From Salinisphaera sp. (GTDB taxonomy: Bacteria; Pseudomonadota; Gammaproteobacteria; Nevskiales; Salinisphaeraceae), in NCBI RefSeq assembly GCF_002729955.1, contig NZ_PBYA01000049.1, forward strand, positions 62,001-126,000: a DNA stretch of 64,000 bases, written 5' to 3'. Positions 54,707 through 64,000 of this stretch are shown here, in pieces. Below the pieces are notes generated by a model. The model saw only the letters and a list, made by a program, of their open reading frames with translations. It had not been told where the DNA came from and did no database searches. A program made the translations under genes and the position numbers. The first letter of the stretch is position 1. Every line of letters starts with the position of its first letter.

Positions 54707-56089
54707 GTGGCTCAGCGATATTTCGGGACGGACGGCATTCGTGGGGAAGTGGGGCAGGCGCCACTTACACCGGACTTCGCGCTCAAACTTGGTTGGGCGG
54801 CCGGCCGTGTGCTGGTTCGCCGGCTGGGTGAGCGCGGGGTGCCGGAAAGCGCCGGTGAGCGGCCTCAGGTACTCATCGGCAAGGACACCCGTCTGTCCGG
54901 CTATATGTTCGAATCCGCTCTCGAGGCCGGCTTCGCTTCCGCCGGTGTGGATGTCCTGCTGGTGGGGCCGCTGCCCACGCCAGCGATCGCCTATCTGGCA
55001 CGCACGTTTCGTGCGGGCGCGGGCGTGGTCATCAGTGCGTCGCACAACCCGTTTTCCGACAACGGTTTCAAGTTCTTCTCTCACTACGGCCAGAAACTGG
55101 CTGACGAGGTCGAGGCCGAAATCGAGGCCGAACTCGAGCAGCCGCTGGTTTGTGTGGATTCTGATCGGCTCGGTCGTGCGCGCCGCGTGGAAAGCGCGCC
55201 CGGGCGCTATATCGAGTTCTGTAAATCCACGGCGCGCTTCGAAAACGGCGGTCTGTCGGGCATGAAGATCGTGCTCGACTGTGCCCACGGCGCGACCTAT
55301 CACGTCGCACCGGATGTGTTTCGTGAGCTCGGCGCACAGGTGACGGTAATCGGGGCCTCGCCTGACGGGCTCAATATCAATCGCGACGTTGGTTCGACTC
55401 ATCCGAAAGGCCTGTCCGAGGCGGTACGCGCCCACGGCGCCGATGTGGGTGTCGCGCTCGACGGCGACGGCGACCGCTGCATCATGGTCGACCACGAAGG
55501 CAATATCGTGGACGGCGATCAGCTGCTCTATGTCATCGCCAATGCCCGCCGCGAAGCCGGTGAGCTGCAGGGGCCGGTGGTCGGCACCTTGATGAGCAAT
55601 CTGGGGCTTGCGCTGGCGTTCAAGCGCGATGGCGTCGCATTCGAACGAGCCAAGGTGGGCGACCGCTATGTCTTCGAGCGTCTGCGCGCGCTGGGCGCGA
55701 ACGTGGGCGGGGAATCCTCGGGCCATATCCTTTGTCTGGATCGGGCCACCACGGGGGACGGCATCGTCTCGGCCCTGCAGGTGCTGGCGGCGATGGTGAG
55801 CACGGGTTCGAGCCTGCGCACGCTGGTGACGCCGGTCGGTAAGTGCCCGCAAACGTTGATCAACGTACGCATCACACGCGGCAGCGCAGACAGCTTGATG
55901 CAGAACACGCAGGTGGTTGACGCCGTGCGGGACGTGGAAAATACGCTGGGCGACGAAGGTCGCGTATTATTGCGCCCCTCGGGCACCGAGCCGCTGTTGC
56001 GCGTGATGGTCGAAGGCACCGACGCGGGTGCCGTGGAAGACTGCGCCAACCGGCTTGCAGAAAGCGTTCGTCAGGCCGCAGCGGCCTGA
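54707..56089 (+). CDS. glmM: Phosphoglucosamine mutase
   Basis: 460 residues from GTG 54707 (AAGGAAGG upstream). Interconverts glucosamine-6-phosphate and -1-phosphate for UDP-GlcNAc. The phosphoserine is Ser112 in [14 protein letters not shown], the metal site is [13 protein letters not shown], the sugar-binding GGESSGH appears as [13 protein letters not shown], and the phosphate site is [14 protein letters not shown]. 30 bases after folP, likely one operon with tpiA and secG. Confidence 0.98.
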   Translation: MAQRYFGTDGIRGEVGQAPLTPDFALKLGWAAGRVLVRRLGERGVPESAGERPQVLIGKDTRLSGYMFESALEAGFASAGVDVLLVGPLPTPAIAYLARTFRAGAGVVISASHNPFSDNGFKFFSHYGQKLADEVEAEIEAELEQPLVCVDSDRLGRARRVESAPGRYIEFCKSTARFENGGLSGMKIVLDCAHGATYHVAPDVFRELGAQVTVIGASPDGLNINRDVGSTHPKGLSEAVRAHGADVGVALDGDGDRCIMVDHEGNIVDGDQLLYVIANARREAGELQGPVVGTLMSNLGLALAFKRDGVAFERAKVGDRYVFERLRALGANVGGESSGHILCLDRATTGDGIVSALQVLAAMVSTGSSLRTLVTPVGKCPQTLINVRITRGSADSLMQNTQVVDAVRDVENTLGDEGRVLLRPSGTEPLLRVMVEGTDAGAVEDCANRLAESVRQAAAA

Positions 56090-56123
56090 AGACAATGCAT
56101 AAAATGATGATAGAGGGTATTCG

Positions 56124-56879
56124 ATGAGCCGTAGGATGCTGATCGCAGGCAACTGGAAAATGAACGGCGACGCCGCCCAGGTGGACGCATTCGCGCGTGC
56201 GCTGAGCGCGGACGCCGGCTCGATCGCCGCCGAAATGCTGGTGTGCGTGCCGTTCGTCTATATCGAGCGTCTGGCCGCGGGTCTGGCGGATTCGCCGGTC
56301 GCACTCGGCGCACAGAACGTGGCCGCGGAAGTCGATGCCGGCGCATTCACCGGCGAAGTCAACGGCGGGATGCTGGCCGATATTGGATGTCGTTATGTCA
56401 TCGTGGGTCATTCGGAGCGACGCGCACTGTATGGTGAAACCGATGCGGTCGTCGCAGCCAAGGCCAGCGCCGCCGTCGCGGCCGGTCTCAAGCCGATCGT
56501 GTGCGTAGGCGAGACGCTGGAACAGCGTGAAGCCGATCAGACCGAAACGGTGCTGGCCGCGCAGCTCGCAGCCCTGTTCGAGCAGTGCGATCGGGCCACG
56601 CTTGCCGAGGCGGTTATCGCATACGAACCGATCTGGGCGATCGGGACCGGTCGCTCGGCCACGCCGGAACAGGCACAGGACGTCCACGCATTTTTGCGCG
56701 GGCAAATCGCCAACAACGATGCTACAATGGCGGAATCGGTTCTGCTGCTTTACGGCGGCAGCGTAAAGCCGGACAATGCCGCGGCGCTATTCGCCGGGGC
56801 GGACGTCGACGGCGCGCTGATTGGCGGCGCTTCGCTCAAGGCCGATTCATTCTTGGACATCGCGCGCGCGAGCGGTTAG
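56124..56879 (+). CDS. tpiA: Triosephosphate isomerase
   Basis: 251 residues. Catalytic Lys in GNWKMNG, His in VIVGHSERRALYGE, Glu in VIAYEPIWAIGTGRSATPEQ, and phosphate-binding LLYGGSVKPDNAA. Interconverts dihydroxyacetone phosphate and glyceraldehyde-3-phosphate. Follows glmM by 34 bases and precedes secG by 26. Confidence 0.98.
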   Translation: MSRRMLIAGNWKMNGDAAQVDAFARALSADAGSIAAEMLVCVPFVYIERLAAGLADSPVALGAQNVAAEVDAGAFTGEVNGGMLADIGCRYVIVGHSERRALYGETDAVVAAKASAAVAAGLKPIVCVGETLEQREADQTETVLAAQLAALFEQCDRATLAEAVIAYEPIWAIGTGRSATPEQAQDVHAFLRGQIANNDATMAESVLLLYGGSVKPDNAAALFAGADVDGALIGGASLKADSFLDIARASG

Positions 56880-56905
56880 GCTCGCGCCCGTTCACAGGCT
56901 CTGGC

Positions 56906-57385
56906 ATGGTTTATACAATACTGGTCGTCATCCAGGTCGTTGTTGCATTGGCTCTTATCGGGCTGATCCTCGTGCAGCATGGCAAGGGTGCAGACGCGGG
57001 CGCTGCCTTTGGTAGCGGCGCATCGGGTACGGTTTTCGGGGCCAAGGGCTCGGCGAACTTCATGACCCGCGCAACCGCTTCGCTGGCGACGGTGTTCTTT
57101 GCCATCAGCCTGACGCTGGCCTATCTGATCAACGGTGCAAGCACGCCCACGGGCAGTGTGACCGATCAGGTTCAGCAGCAGGCGCCGGGATCGTCGTTGT
57201 TGTCGGATGGCAACAACAATGGCGTGGCCGGCGACGAGGTCGTTACCGGTGAAGGTTCAAACACCGACGCCGATAACGAAAATCAGGGTGCGCCTGCCGA
57301 TAATGGTTCGGCGGCGCCGCAAGTTCCGGGCGATAGCGGCGATGACGCCGATACGTCCGAGCCCAGTGCGCAGGTGCCCGAGTAG
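56906..57385 (+). CDS. secG: Protein translocase subunit SecG with long acidic tail
   Basis: 159 residues from ATG 56906. Two membrane segments (IQVVVALALIGLILVQHG, and ASLATVFFAISLTLAYLING) and the cytoplasmic-loop pattern GKGADAGAAFGSGASGTVFG typical of SecG. The C-terminal roughly 75 residues are Asp, Gly, Asn and Pro-rich and end in an acidic stretch, longer than in E. coli SecG (110 aa). Part of the SecYEG translocon. Followed by tRNA-Leu, as in other gammaproteobacteria. Confidence 0.95.
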   Translation: MVYTILVVIQVVVALALIGLILVQHGKGADAGAAFGSGASGTVFGAKGSANFMTRATASLATVFFAISLTLAYLINGASTPTGSVTDQVQQQAPGSSLLSDGNNNGVAGDEVVTGEGSNTDADNENQGAPADNGSAAPQVPGDSGDDADTSEPSAQVPE

Positions 57386-57408
57386 GGCGCGCACGGGCCC
57401 ACGATCAT

Positions 57409-58892
<1,484 letters not shown>

Positions 58893-58896
58893 TTCC

Positions 58897-60156
58897 ATGG
58901 CGGGTTTGAGAGAAGGGCTGGATCGCTTGCACCCGCTGTTCGCCAAGGGCGGACGGTTCGAGCGTTTCTATGCGCTCTACGAAATGGTGGATACGTTCTT
59001 TTATTCGCCAGCGGATACCACCCGCACTGCACCCCACGTGCGCGACGGGATCGATCTCAAGCGCGTGATGATCTACGTGTGGCTTGCGACGTTCCCCTGC
59101 ATGTTCATGGCCTGCTGGAACACCGGTTTTCAGGCCAATATGGCCATGGCCCAGATGGGCCTCGACAGCGTCGACAACTGGCGCCAGGTGCCCCTGAGCT
59201 GGTTCGGCGTGGATCACAGCCCCGAAAGTTTCTGGGACAATTTCGTTCTCGGCTTCTGGTATTTCGCCCCCGTCTATTTCGTGACCTTCGTGGTCGGCGG
59301 CCTCTGGGAAGCGCTTTTCGCCGCGGTTCGCAATCACGAGATCAACGAAGGCTTCTTTGCCACGTCGATTCTCTACACGCTGACGCTACCGCCGGCGATT
59401 CCGCTCTGGCAGGCCGCGCTGGGTATCACCTTCGGCATTGTCGTAGGCAAGGAAGTCTTCGGCGGCACGGGCAAGAATTTTCTCAACCCGGCGCTTACCG
59501 GTCGTGCTTTCCTGTTCTTTGCGTTTCCGGCCTATATGTCGGGCGACAGTGTCTGGACCGCCGTCGACGGCTGGTCCGCGGCCACACCGCTGGGCCTTGG
59601 CGCCAGCGACGGCATGAACGCGATCACCAGTCAGATTACCTGGTGGGATGCGTTTGCCGGCGATATTCAGGGCTCGCTGGGGTCGACCTCCACGCTGGCG
59701 ATCCTTCTCGGTGCGGCATTTCTGCTCTACACCCGCGTGGCGTCCTGGCGCATCATGGCGGGCTGCGTCGGCGGCCTCGTCGGTATCACGCTGCTGTTCA
59801 ACCTGATCGGCAGTGAAACCAACCTGATGTTCGGCATGCCCTGGTACTGGCATCTGGTGATCGGCGGTTTTGCCTTCGGCGCCGTGTTCATGGCCACCGA
59901 TCCCGTCAGCGCCTCGATGACCAATACCGGGCGGGTGATTTACGGCGCGCTGATCGGCGTGATGACCGGGCTGGTACGGGTGGTCAACCCGGCGTTCCCG
60001 GAAGGCATCATGCTTGCGATTCTGTTCGCGAACATCTTTGCCCCGCTGATCGACTATTTTGTGGTGCAGGCGAACGTGCGACGGCGCCAGAAGCGGCTGG
60101 CCAGCGCCAATGGCAGCCGGCGCGGCAAGCCGGTCGACACGGTCGCCGCGGAGTAG
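58897..60156 (+). CDS. nqrB: Na+-translocating NADH-quinone reductase subunit B
   Basis: 419 residues, ATG 58897, 4 bases after the nqrA stop. About ten membrane segments. The covalently bound FMN threonine is expected in DGWSAATPLG (the S-x-A-T pattern of NqrB, more usually SGAT). Also FGGTGKNFLNPALTGRAF and FMATDPVSASMTNTGR. Carries riboflavin/FMN and part of the Na+ path. Confidence 0.97.
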   Translation: MAGLREGLDRLHPLFAKGGRFERFYALYEMVDTFFYSPADTTRTAPHVRDGIDLKRVMIYVWLATFPCMFMACWNTGFQANMAMAQMGLDSVDNWRQVPLSWFGVDHSPESFWDNFVLGFWYFAPVYFVTFVVGGLWEALFAAVRNHEINEGFFATSILYTLTLPPAIPLWQAALGITFGIVVGKEVFGGTGKNFLNPALTGRAFLFFAFPAYMSGDSVWTAVDGWSAATPLGLGASDGMNAITSQITWWDAFAGDIQGSLGSTSTLAILLGAAFLLYTRVASWRIMAGCVGGLVGITLLFNLIGSETNLMFGMPWYWHLVIGGFAFGAVFMATDPVSASMTNTGRVIYGALIGVMTGLVRVVNPAFPEGIMLAILFANIFAPLIDYFVVQANVRRRQKRLASANGSRRGKPVDTVAAE

Positions 60157-60159
60157 ATC

Positions 60160-60969
60160 ATGGTTGGTATTGTCGGATTTTCGCGTGACGGTGTCGGCTA
60201 CGTGGTCGTGGTCGCGCTCGCGGTCTGCTTGGTTTGCTCTGTTCTCGTGGCGTCGGCTGCGACGTTCCTCAAGCCCATGCAGACGGTGAACGCCAAGGCA
60301 GACCGCCGCAGTAATATTCTGGAAGTCGCCGGGCTGCCCAGCGGCCCCGACGTCGACGTGAACGAAGTGTTTCGTGACCGCATCGAAGCCCGCGTGGTGG
60401 ATCTGTCCACCGGCGAGTACGTGCCCGACATGGAGTCGAGCAACTTCGACCAGCGGCGTGCCGCATCGGACCCGGACACCAGCATCAAGATTCCGCGTTC
60501 GCAGGATATCGCCGATATCAAGCAGCGCTCGAAGTATGCCGAGGTGTATCTGGTCAAGGATGACCAGGGCCAGCTCAAGACCGTCGTGCTACCGATTCAT
60601 GGCTATGGCCTCTGGTCGACGATGTATGGCTTTCTGGCACTCGAGCCCGACGCAAACACCGTGCAGGGCATCAAGTACTATGAGCAGGGCGAAACCCCGG
60701 GTCTGGGCGCCGAGGTGGAGAACCCGCGCTGGCGTGCCAAATGGGACGGCAAGAAGGTCTACGACGACAACGGCGACGTCGAGCTGAGCGTGATCAAGGG
60801 CAGTGTCGGTCAGGGCACCCCGAACGCCCAGTACAAGGTCGACGGTCTGTCGGGCGCGACGCTGACCAGCCGCGGCGTGTCGAATACGATTCATTACTGG
60901 CTGGGCGAGAACGGTTTTGAGCCGTTCCTCGACAAGATTCGCAGCGGCAAGCTGTCGGCGGAGGGATAG
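60160..60969 (+). CDS. nqrC: Na+-translocating NADH-quinone reductase subunit C
   Basis: 269 residues, ATG 60160, 3 bases after nqrB. One N-terminal membrane segment ([21 protein letters not shown]) and a periplasmic FMN-binding domain with the flavinylation motif [14 protein letters not shown], whose threonine is the ApbE target. [18 protein letters not shown] is also conserved. Confidence 0.97.
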   Translation: MVGIVGFSRDGVGYVVVVALAVCLVCSVLVASAATFLKPMQTVNAKADRRSNILEVAGLPSGPDVDVNEVFRDRIEARVVDLSTGEYVPDMESSNFDQRRAASDPDTSIKIPRSQDIADIKQRSKYAEVYLVKDDQGQLKTVVLPIHGYGLWSTMYGFLALEPDANTVQGIKYYEQGETPGLGAEVENPRWRAKWDGKKVYDDNGDVELSVIKGSVGQGTPNAQYKVDGLSGATLTSRGVSNTIHYWLGENGFEPFLDKIRSGKLSAEG

Positions 60970-60971
60970 AC

Positions 60972-61637
60972 ATGGCACAGAGTCAGGCTATGAAGGTGTT
61001 GACCGAACCGTTGGTCAACAACAATCCGATCGCCCTGCAGATCCTCGGGATTTGTAGCGCACTTGCCGTGACCAACCAGGTGGCAACGGCGCTGCTGATG
61101 TGTGCCGCGCTGACCGCGGTGACGGCCTGTTCGAACTTTTCGATCAGCCTCATCCGCAACCATATTCCCTCAAGCATTCGCATCATCGTGCAGATGACGA
61201 TCATCGCCTCGCTGGTGATCGTGGTCGACCAGCTGCTCAAGGCCTTTGCCTATGACCTGGCCAAGTCGATGTCGGTTTTCGTGGGCCTGATCATCACCAA
61301 CTGCATCGTCATGGGACGTGCGGAAGCATTCGCCATGAAGGAGCCGCCGGGTCTGGCGTTTCTCGACGGGCTGGGCAACGGTCTCGGCTACAGCCTGATC
61401 CTGTTGCTGGTGGGCGTCATCCGTGAGCTGTTCGGCGCCGGCTCGCTGCTTGGGTATCAGATTCTTCCGCTGGCGAGCGCGGGCGGCTGGTACGTGCCGC
61501 TGGGCATCATGCTGTTGCCGCCGAGCGCGTTCTTCATTATCGGTTTTCTGATCTGGGGCCTGCGTAGCTGGAAGCCGGAACAGAATGAAGAAGCGGATTA
61601 TCAGATCCACCAGGTGCATCGCACCGAAGTCGTCTAG
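60972..61637 (+). CDS. nqrD: Na+-translocating NADH-quinone reductase subunit D
   Basis: 221 residues, ATG 60972. Six membrane segments; RnfE/NqrD family patterns [31 protein letters not shown] and [20 protein letters not shown]. Together with NqrE it holds the intramembrane [2Fe-2S] centre through cysteines in the membrane segments (for example ITNCIVMG). Confidence 0.97.
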   Translation: MAQSQAMKVLTEPLVNNNPIALQILGICSALAVTNQVATALLMCAALTAVTACSNFSISLIRNHIPSSIRIIVQMTIIASLVIVVDQLLKAFAYDLAKSMSVFVGLIITNCIVMGRAEAFAMKEPPGLAFLDGLGNGLGYSLILLLVGVIRELFGAGSLLGYQILPLASAGGWYVPLGIMLLPPSAFFIIGFLIWGLRSWKPEQNEEADYQIHQVHRTEVV

Positions 61638-61661
61638 CGGCAGACCGACGAGGCATTCGAC

Positions 61662-62270
61662 GTGGAAAACTATCTCAGTATCCTGATCAAATCGGTCTTT
61701 ATCGAGAACCTGGCGCTCGCCTTCTTTCTCGGTATGTGCACCTTCCTGGCGCTGTCGAAGAAGATTTCGACAGCAATCGGCCTGGGTGTGGCGGTGATCG
61801 TGGTGCAGGGGCTGACCGTTCCGGTCAATAACCTGATCTATCAGCATCTGCTCAAGGAAGGCGCGCTGGCCTGGGCCGGCTTGCCGAATACGGACCTGAG
61901 CTTTCTGGGGCTGATCAGCTATATCGGCGTGATCGCCGCCATGGTTCAGATTCTGGAGATGTTTCTGGATCGATTCGTGCCGGCGCTCTACGCCGCACTC
62001 GGCATCTTCCTGCCGCTGATTACGGTGAACTGCGCGATCATGGGCGGTTCGCTGTTCATGGTCGAGCGCGACTACGGCTTCGGTGAAAGTCTGACCTATG
62101 GCCTGGGCAGTGGCATCGGCTGGGCGCTGGCCATTGCCGCGCTGGCCGGGGTGCGCGAAAAGCTCAAGTATTCCGATGTACCGGACGGTCTGCAGGGCCT
62201 GGGCATCACCTTCATTACCGTGGGCTTGATGTCGCTTGGCTTCATGGCCTTTTCCGGTATTCAGCTCTAG
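61662..62270 (+). CDS. nqrE: Na+-translocating NADH-quinone reductase subunit E
   Basis: 202 residues from GTG 61662, with ACGAGG about 7 bases upstream. Six membrane segments; family patterns [37 protein letters not shown] and [21 protein letters not shown]. Pairs with NqrD. Confidence 0.97.
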   Translation: MENYLSILIKSVFIENLALAFFLGMCTFLALSKKISTAIGLGVAVIVVQGLTVPVNNLIYQHLLKEGALAWAGLPNTDLSFLGLISYIGVIAAMVQILEMFLDRFVPALYAALGIFLPLITVNCAIMGGSLFMVERDYGFGESLTYGLGSGIGWALAIAALAGVREKLKYSDVPDGLQGLGITFITVGLMSLGFMAFSGIQL

Positions 62271-62299
62271 ACACGCGACTTCGGAGAACGTGAGAACTC

Positions 62300-63529
62300 A
62301 TGGGTGAAGTAGCGCAAATCAGTCTTGGCGTCGGGGTGTTCACCGGCGTCGTGTTGTTTCTCGTCGCGGTGATCCTGCTGGCGAAGTCGCGTCTTGTAGC
62401 CAGCGGCAACGTCAATATCGAGATTAACGGCGAAAAGACCATCAAGGCCGCGGTGGGCACGAAGCTGCTGGGCGCGCTGGCCGACTCCAAGCTTTATGTA
62501 TCCTCTGCCTGTGGTGGCGGCGGTACCTGCGCGCAGTGTCGGGTCAAGGTGCTCGAAGGCGGCGGCGCGATCCTGCCCACCGAGGAAAGCCACATCAACA
62601 AGCGCGAAGCGCGCGAGGGTGATCGGCTGTCCTGTCAGGTGACCGTCAAGCAGGACATGAAGATCAAGGTTCCGGAGGAAGTCTTCGGCGTCAAACAGTG
62701 GAAGTGCAAGGTACGCTCGAACGACAACGTCGCAACCTTCATCAAGGAACTGGTGCTTGAACTGCCCCAGGGCGAACACGTCAATTTCCGCGCCGGTGGC
62801 TATATCCAGATCACCTGTCCGCCGCACGAAGTCGCCTACAAGGATTTCGTGATCGACGAGCGTTTCCACGAGGACTGGGACACCCACAATCTGTGGCGGT
62901 ATGTGTCGAAGGTCGACGAGACGGTAACGCGCGCCTACTCGATGGCGAACTATCCGGAAGAAGAGGGCATCATCATGCTCAACGTCCGGATCGCCACGCC
63001 GCCGCCGCGCAATCCCGACGTCAAGCCGGGCGAAATGAGCTCCTACATCTTCAGCCTCAAGCCAGGCGATGAGGTGCTCATTTCCGGGCCCTTCGGTGAA
63101 TTCTTTGCCAAGGACACCGACGCAGAGATGGTGTTCGTGGGCGGTGGCGCCGGTATGGCCCCGATGCGTTCGCATATATTCGACCAGCTCGGACGCCTCA
63201 AGACCAATCGCAAGATGTCGTTCTGGTATGGCGCGCGTTCGAAACGCGAGATGTTCTACGTGAACGACTTCGACACGCTGGCCGAAGAGAACGATAACTT
63301 CACCTGGACCGTGGCCTTGTCCGACGCCAAGGAAGAGGACGAATGGACCGGTGAGACCGGGTTTATCCATAACGTGCTCTACGAGCGCTATCTCAAGGAT
63401 CATCCGGCCCCGGAAGATTGCGAATACTATCTGTGCGGCCCGCCTATCATGAATGCGTCGGTCATCAGCATGCTCGAGGATCTGGGCGTCGAGCCGGAAA
63501 ACATCATGCTGGACGATTTCGGGGGTTAA
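62300..63529 (+). CDS. nqrF: Na+-translocating NADH-quinone reductase subunit F
   Basis: 409 residues. N-terminal membrane helix, then a [2Fe-2S] ferredoxin domain ([20 protein letters not shown] plus LSCQV), then FAD-binding ([11 protein letters not shown]) and NADH-binding ([30 protein letters not shown]) domains. It is the entry site for NADH electrons. Last nqr gene before a terminator. Confidence 0.98.
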   Translation: MGEVAQISLGVGVFTGVVLFLVAVILLAKSRLVASGNVNIEINGEKTIKAAVGTKLLGALADSKLYVSSACGGGGTCAQCRVKVLEGGGAILPTEESHINKREAREGDRLSCQVTVKQDMKIKVPEEVFGVKQWKCKVRSNDNVATFIKELVLELPQGEHVNFRAGGYIQITCPPHEVAYKDFVIDERFHEDWDTHNLWRYVSKVDETVTRAYSMANYPEEEGIIMLNVRIATPPPRNPDVKPGEMSSYIFSLKPGDEVLISGPFGEFFAKDTDAEMVFVGGGAGMAPMRSHIFDQLGRLKTNRKMSFWYGARSKREMFYVNDFDTLAEENDNFTWTVALSDAKEEDEWTGETGFIHNVLYERYLKDHPAPEDCEYYLCGPPIMNASVISMLEDLGVEPENIMLDDFGG

Positions 63530-63554
63530 TTCCCGGCATCGTTGCCTGCGAACG

Positions 63555-63588
63555 ACCCCGCGTAAGGCCTGGCCGCGCGGGGTTTTTA
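63555..63588 (+). terminator. Rho-independent terminator after nqrF
   Basis: CCCCGCG (63556-63562) pairs with CGCGGGG (63576-63582), 13-base loop, followed by five T. It separates nqrF from apbE. Confidence 0.75.
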
Positions 63589-63648
63589 TTGGCTGATTGC
63601 CGAGTCGTCGCGCGCCGCCCTCGCTCACGCGGACGTGAAGGAAAAGAT

Positions 63649-64000
63649 ATGCAAGCGAACATCGTTCATTCCCATACCGTCACCCCGGGGCTGCGCCGGC
63701 GCGCGCGCCGCTCGGCGCTGGCGGTCCTGCTGGCTTTGGCGGTTCTTGTTGCTGCCTGTACAGGCGAGCAGCGCGAACCGATTCGCGTCAGCGGCCCCGC
63801 ACAGGGCACGACCTACAGCGTGACGGTCATGGATCCGCCGTCCGAGCTGGACAGGGCCCGCGTAAAGGCGGCGATGGACGAGTTGATCGAAAACATCGAC
63901 GCGCAGATGTCCACCTGGCGGGACGATTCGGAAATCGCGCGCTTCAACGCGGCGCCGCAAGGCGAGTGGGTGCCCGTATCGCCGGAGTTCGCGCAGGTGA
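63649..64000 (+). CDS. apbE: FAD:protein FMN transferase ApbE, N-terminal part; cut by window edge
   Basis: About 117 codons from ATG 63649 with AAGGAAAAG just ahead. A lipoprotein signal peptide (SALAVLLALAVLVAAC, lipobox VAAC) is followed by the ApbE pattern: GPAQGTTYSVTV, IDAQMSTWRDDSEIARFN and WVPVSPEFAQV. ApbE attaches FMN covalently to threonines of NqrB and NqrC, so its place after nqrF fits. The right window edge removes the rest of the protein. Confidence 0.94.
   Translation, partial: MQANIVHSHTVTPGLRRRARRSALAVLLALAVLVAACTGEQREPIRVSGPAQGTTYSVTVMDPPSELDRARVKAAMDELIENIDAQMSTWRDDSEIARFNAAPQGEWVPVSPEFAQV

Overview
This window is about 64 kb of GC-rich (roughly 60-65 percent by eye), densely coding DNA from a gammaproteobacterium, almost certainly a halophile or marine species. 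The reasons are a complete ectoine operon (ectABC), a complete Na+-pumping NADH:quinone reductase operon (nqrABCDEF plus apbE), a K+/H+ antiporter, a sodium-dependent symporter, and the gammaproteobacterial gene chains smpB-rnfH-bamE-recN-nadK-grpE-dnaK-dnaJ-dapB-carA-carB and greA-yhbY-rlmE-ftsH-folP-glmM-tpiA-secG-tRNA-Leu. A Salinisphaera-like organism would fit, but that is inference. No rRNA, prophage, classical insertion sequence or CRISPR array is visible.

Layout. Positions 1-6500: the 5' end of nadC (cut by the window edge), divergent ergothioneine genes (egtC-egtB against egtD), argD-argF, and a Mn-type superoxide dismutase. Positions 6800-20100: an orphan hydantoinase-B protein, monothiol glutaredoxin, an isocitrate dehydrogenase carrying a C-terminal pair of CBS domains, a CinA-like protein, a GGDEF-EAL protein with a degenerate GGDEF site, a metallo-beta-lactamase-fold hydrolase, an EamA transporter, a two-domain rhodanese, PEP synthase with its regulator divergently placed, and a DUF1249 protein. 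Positions 20100-25000: a NhaP2/CvrA antiporter, a roughly 550-bp stretch with no recognisable gene, then a LysR regulator divergent from a 2-oxoglutarate/Fe dioxygenase and a LysE exporter. Positions 25100-41000: tmRNA, smpB and the conserved chain through the heat-shock genes (two sigma-32-like promoters) to carAB. Positions 41000-50100: a 9.3-kb block (ectABC, a small membrane protein, queH, a cation efflux protein, gshA, ubiA, bioA) that separates carB from greA. Positions 50200-64000: greA to secG, tRNA-Leu, nqrA-F and the start of apbE.

The most unusual structure is a 447-bp unit filling the gap between carA and carB. It consists of one gene of the GxxExxY / PD-(D/E)XK family bounded by 30-bp inverted repeats, each built from three 10-bp iterations. 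A second, internally deleted copy with the same kind of ends lies at 45923-46118. Together they look like a small mobile or selfish unit. Other points of interest are the isocitrate dehydrogenase-CBS fusion, an apparent AUU start codon in ectA, and the LysR/dioxygenase/LysE module with a paired operator.

How the genes work together. Redox and thiol protection is prominent: ergothioneine synthesis, gamma-glutamylcysteine synthesis by gshA (whose product EgtB can use), Grx4, SOD and rhodanese. Salt adaptation is served by ectoine, NQR and the antiporters. Central carbon flow is represented by Icd, PpsA/PpsR and TpiA; protein quality control by DnaK/DnaJ/GrpE, FtsH and tmRNA/SmpB; and arginine, pyrimidine, lysine, biotin, ubiquinone and folate synthesis by argDF, carAB, dapB, bioA, ubiA and folP.
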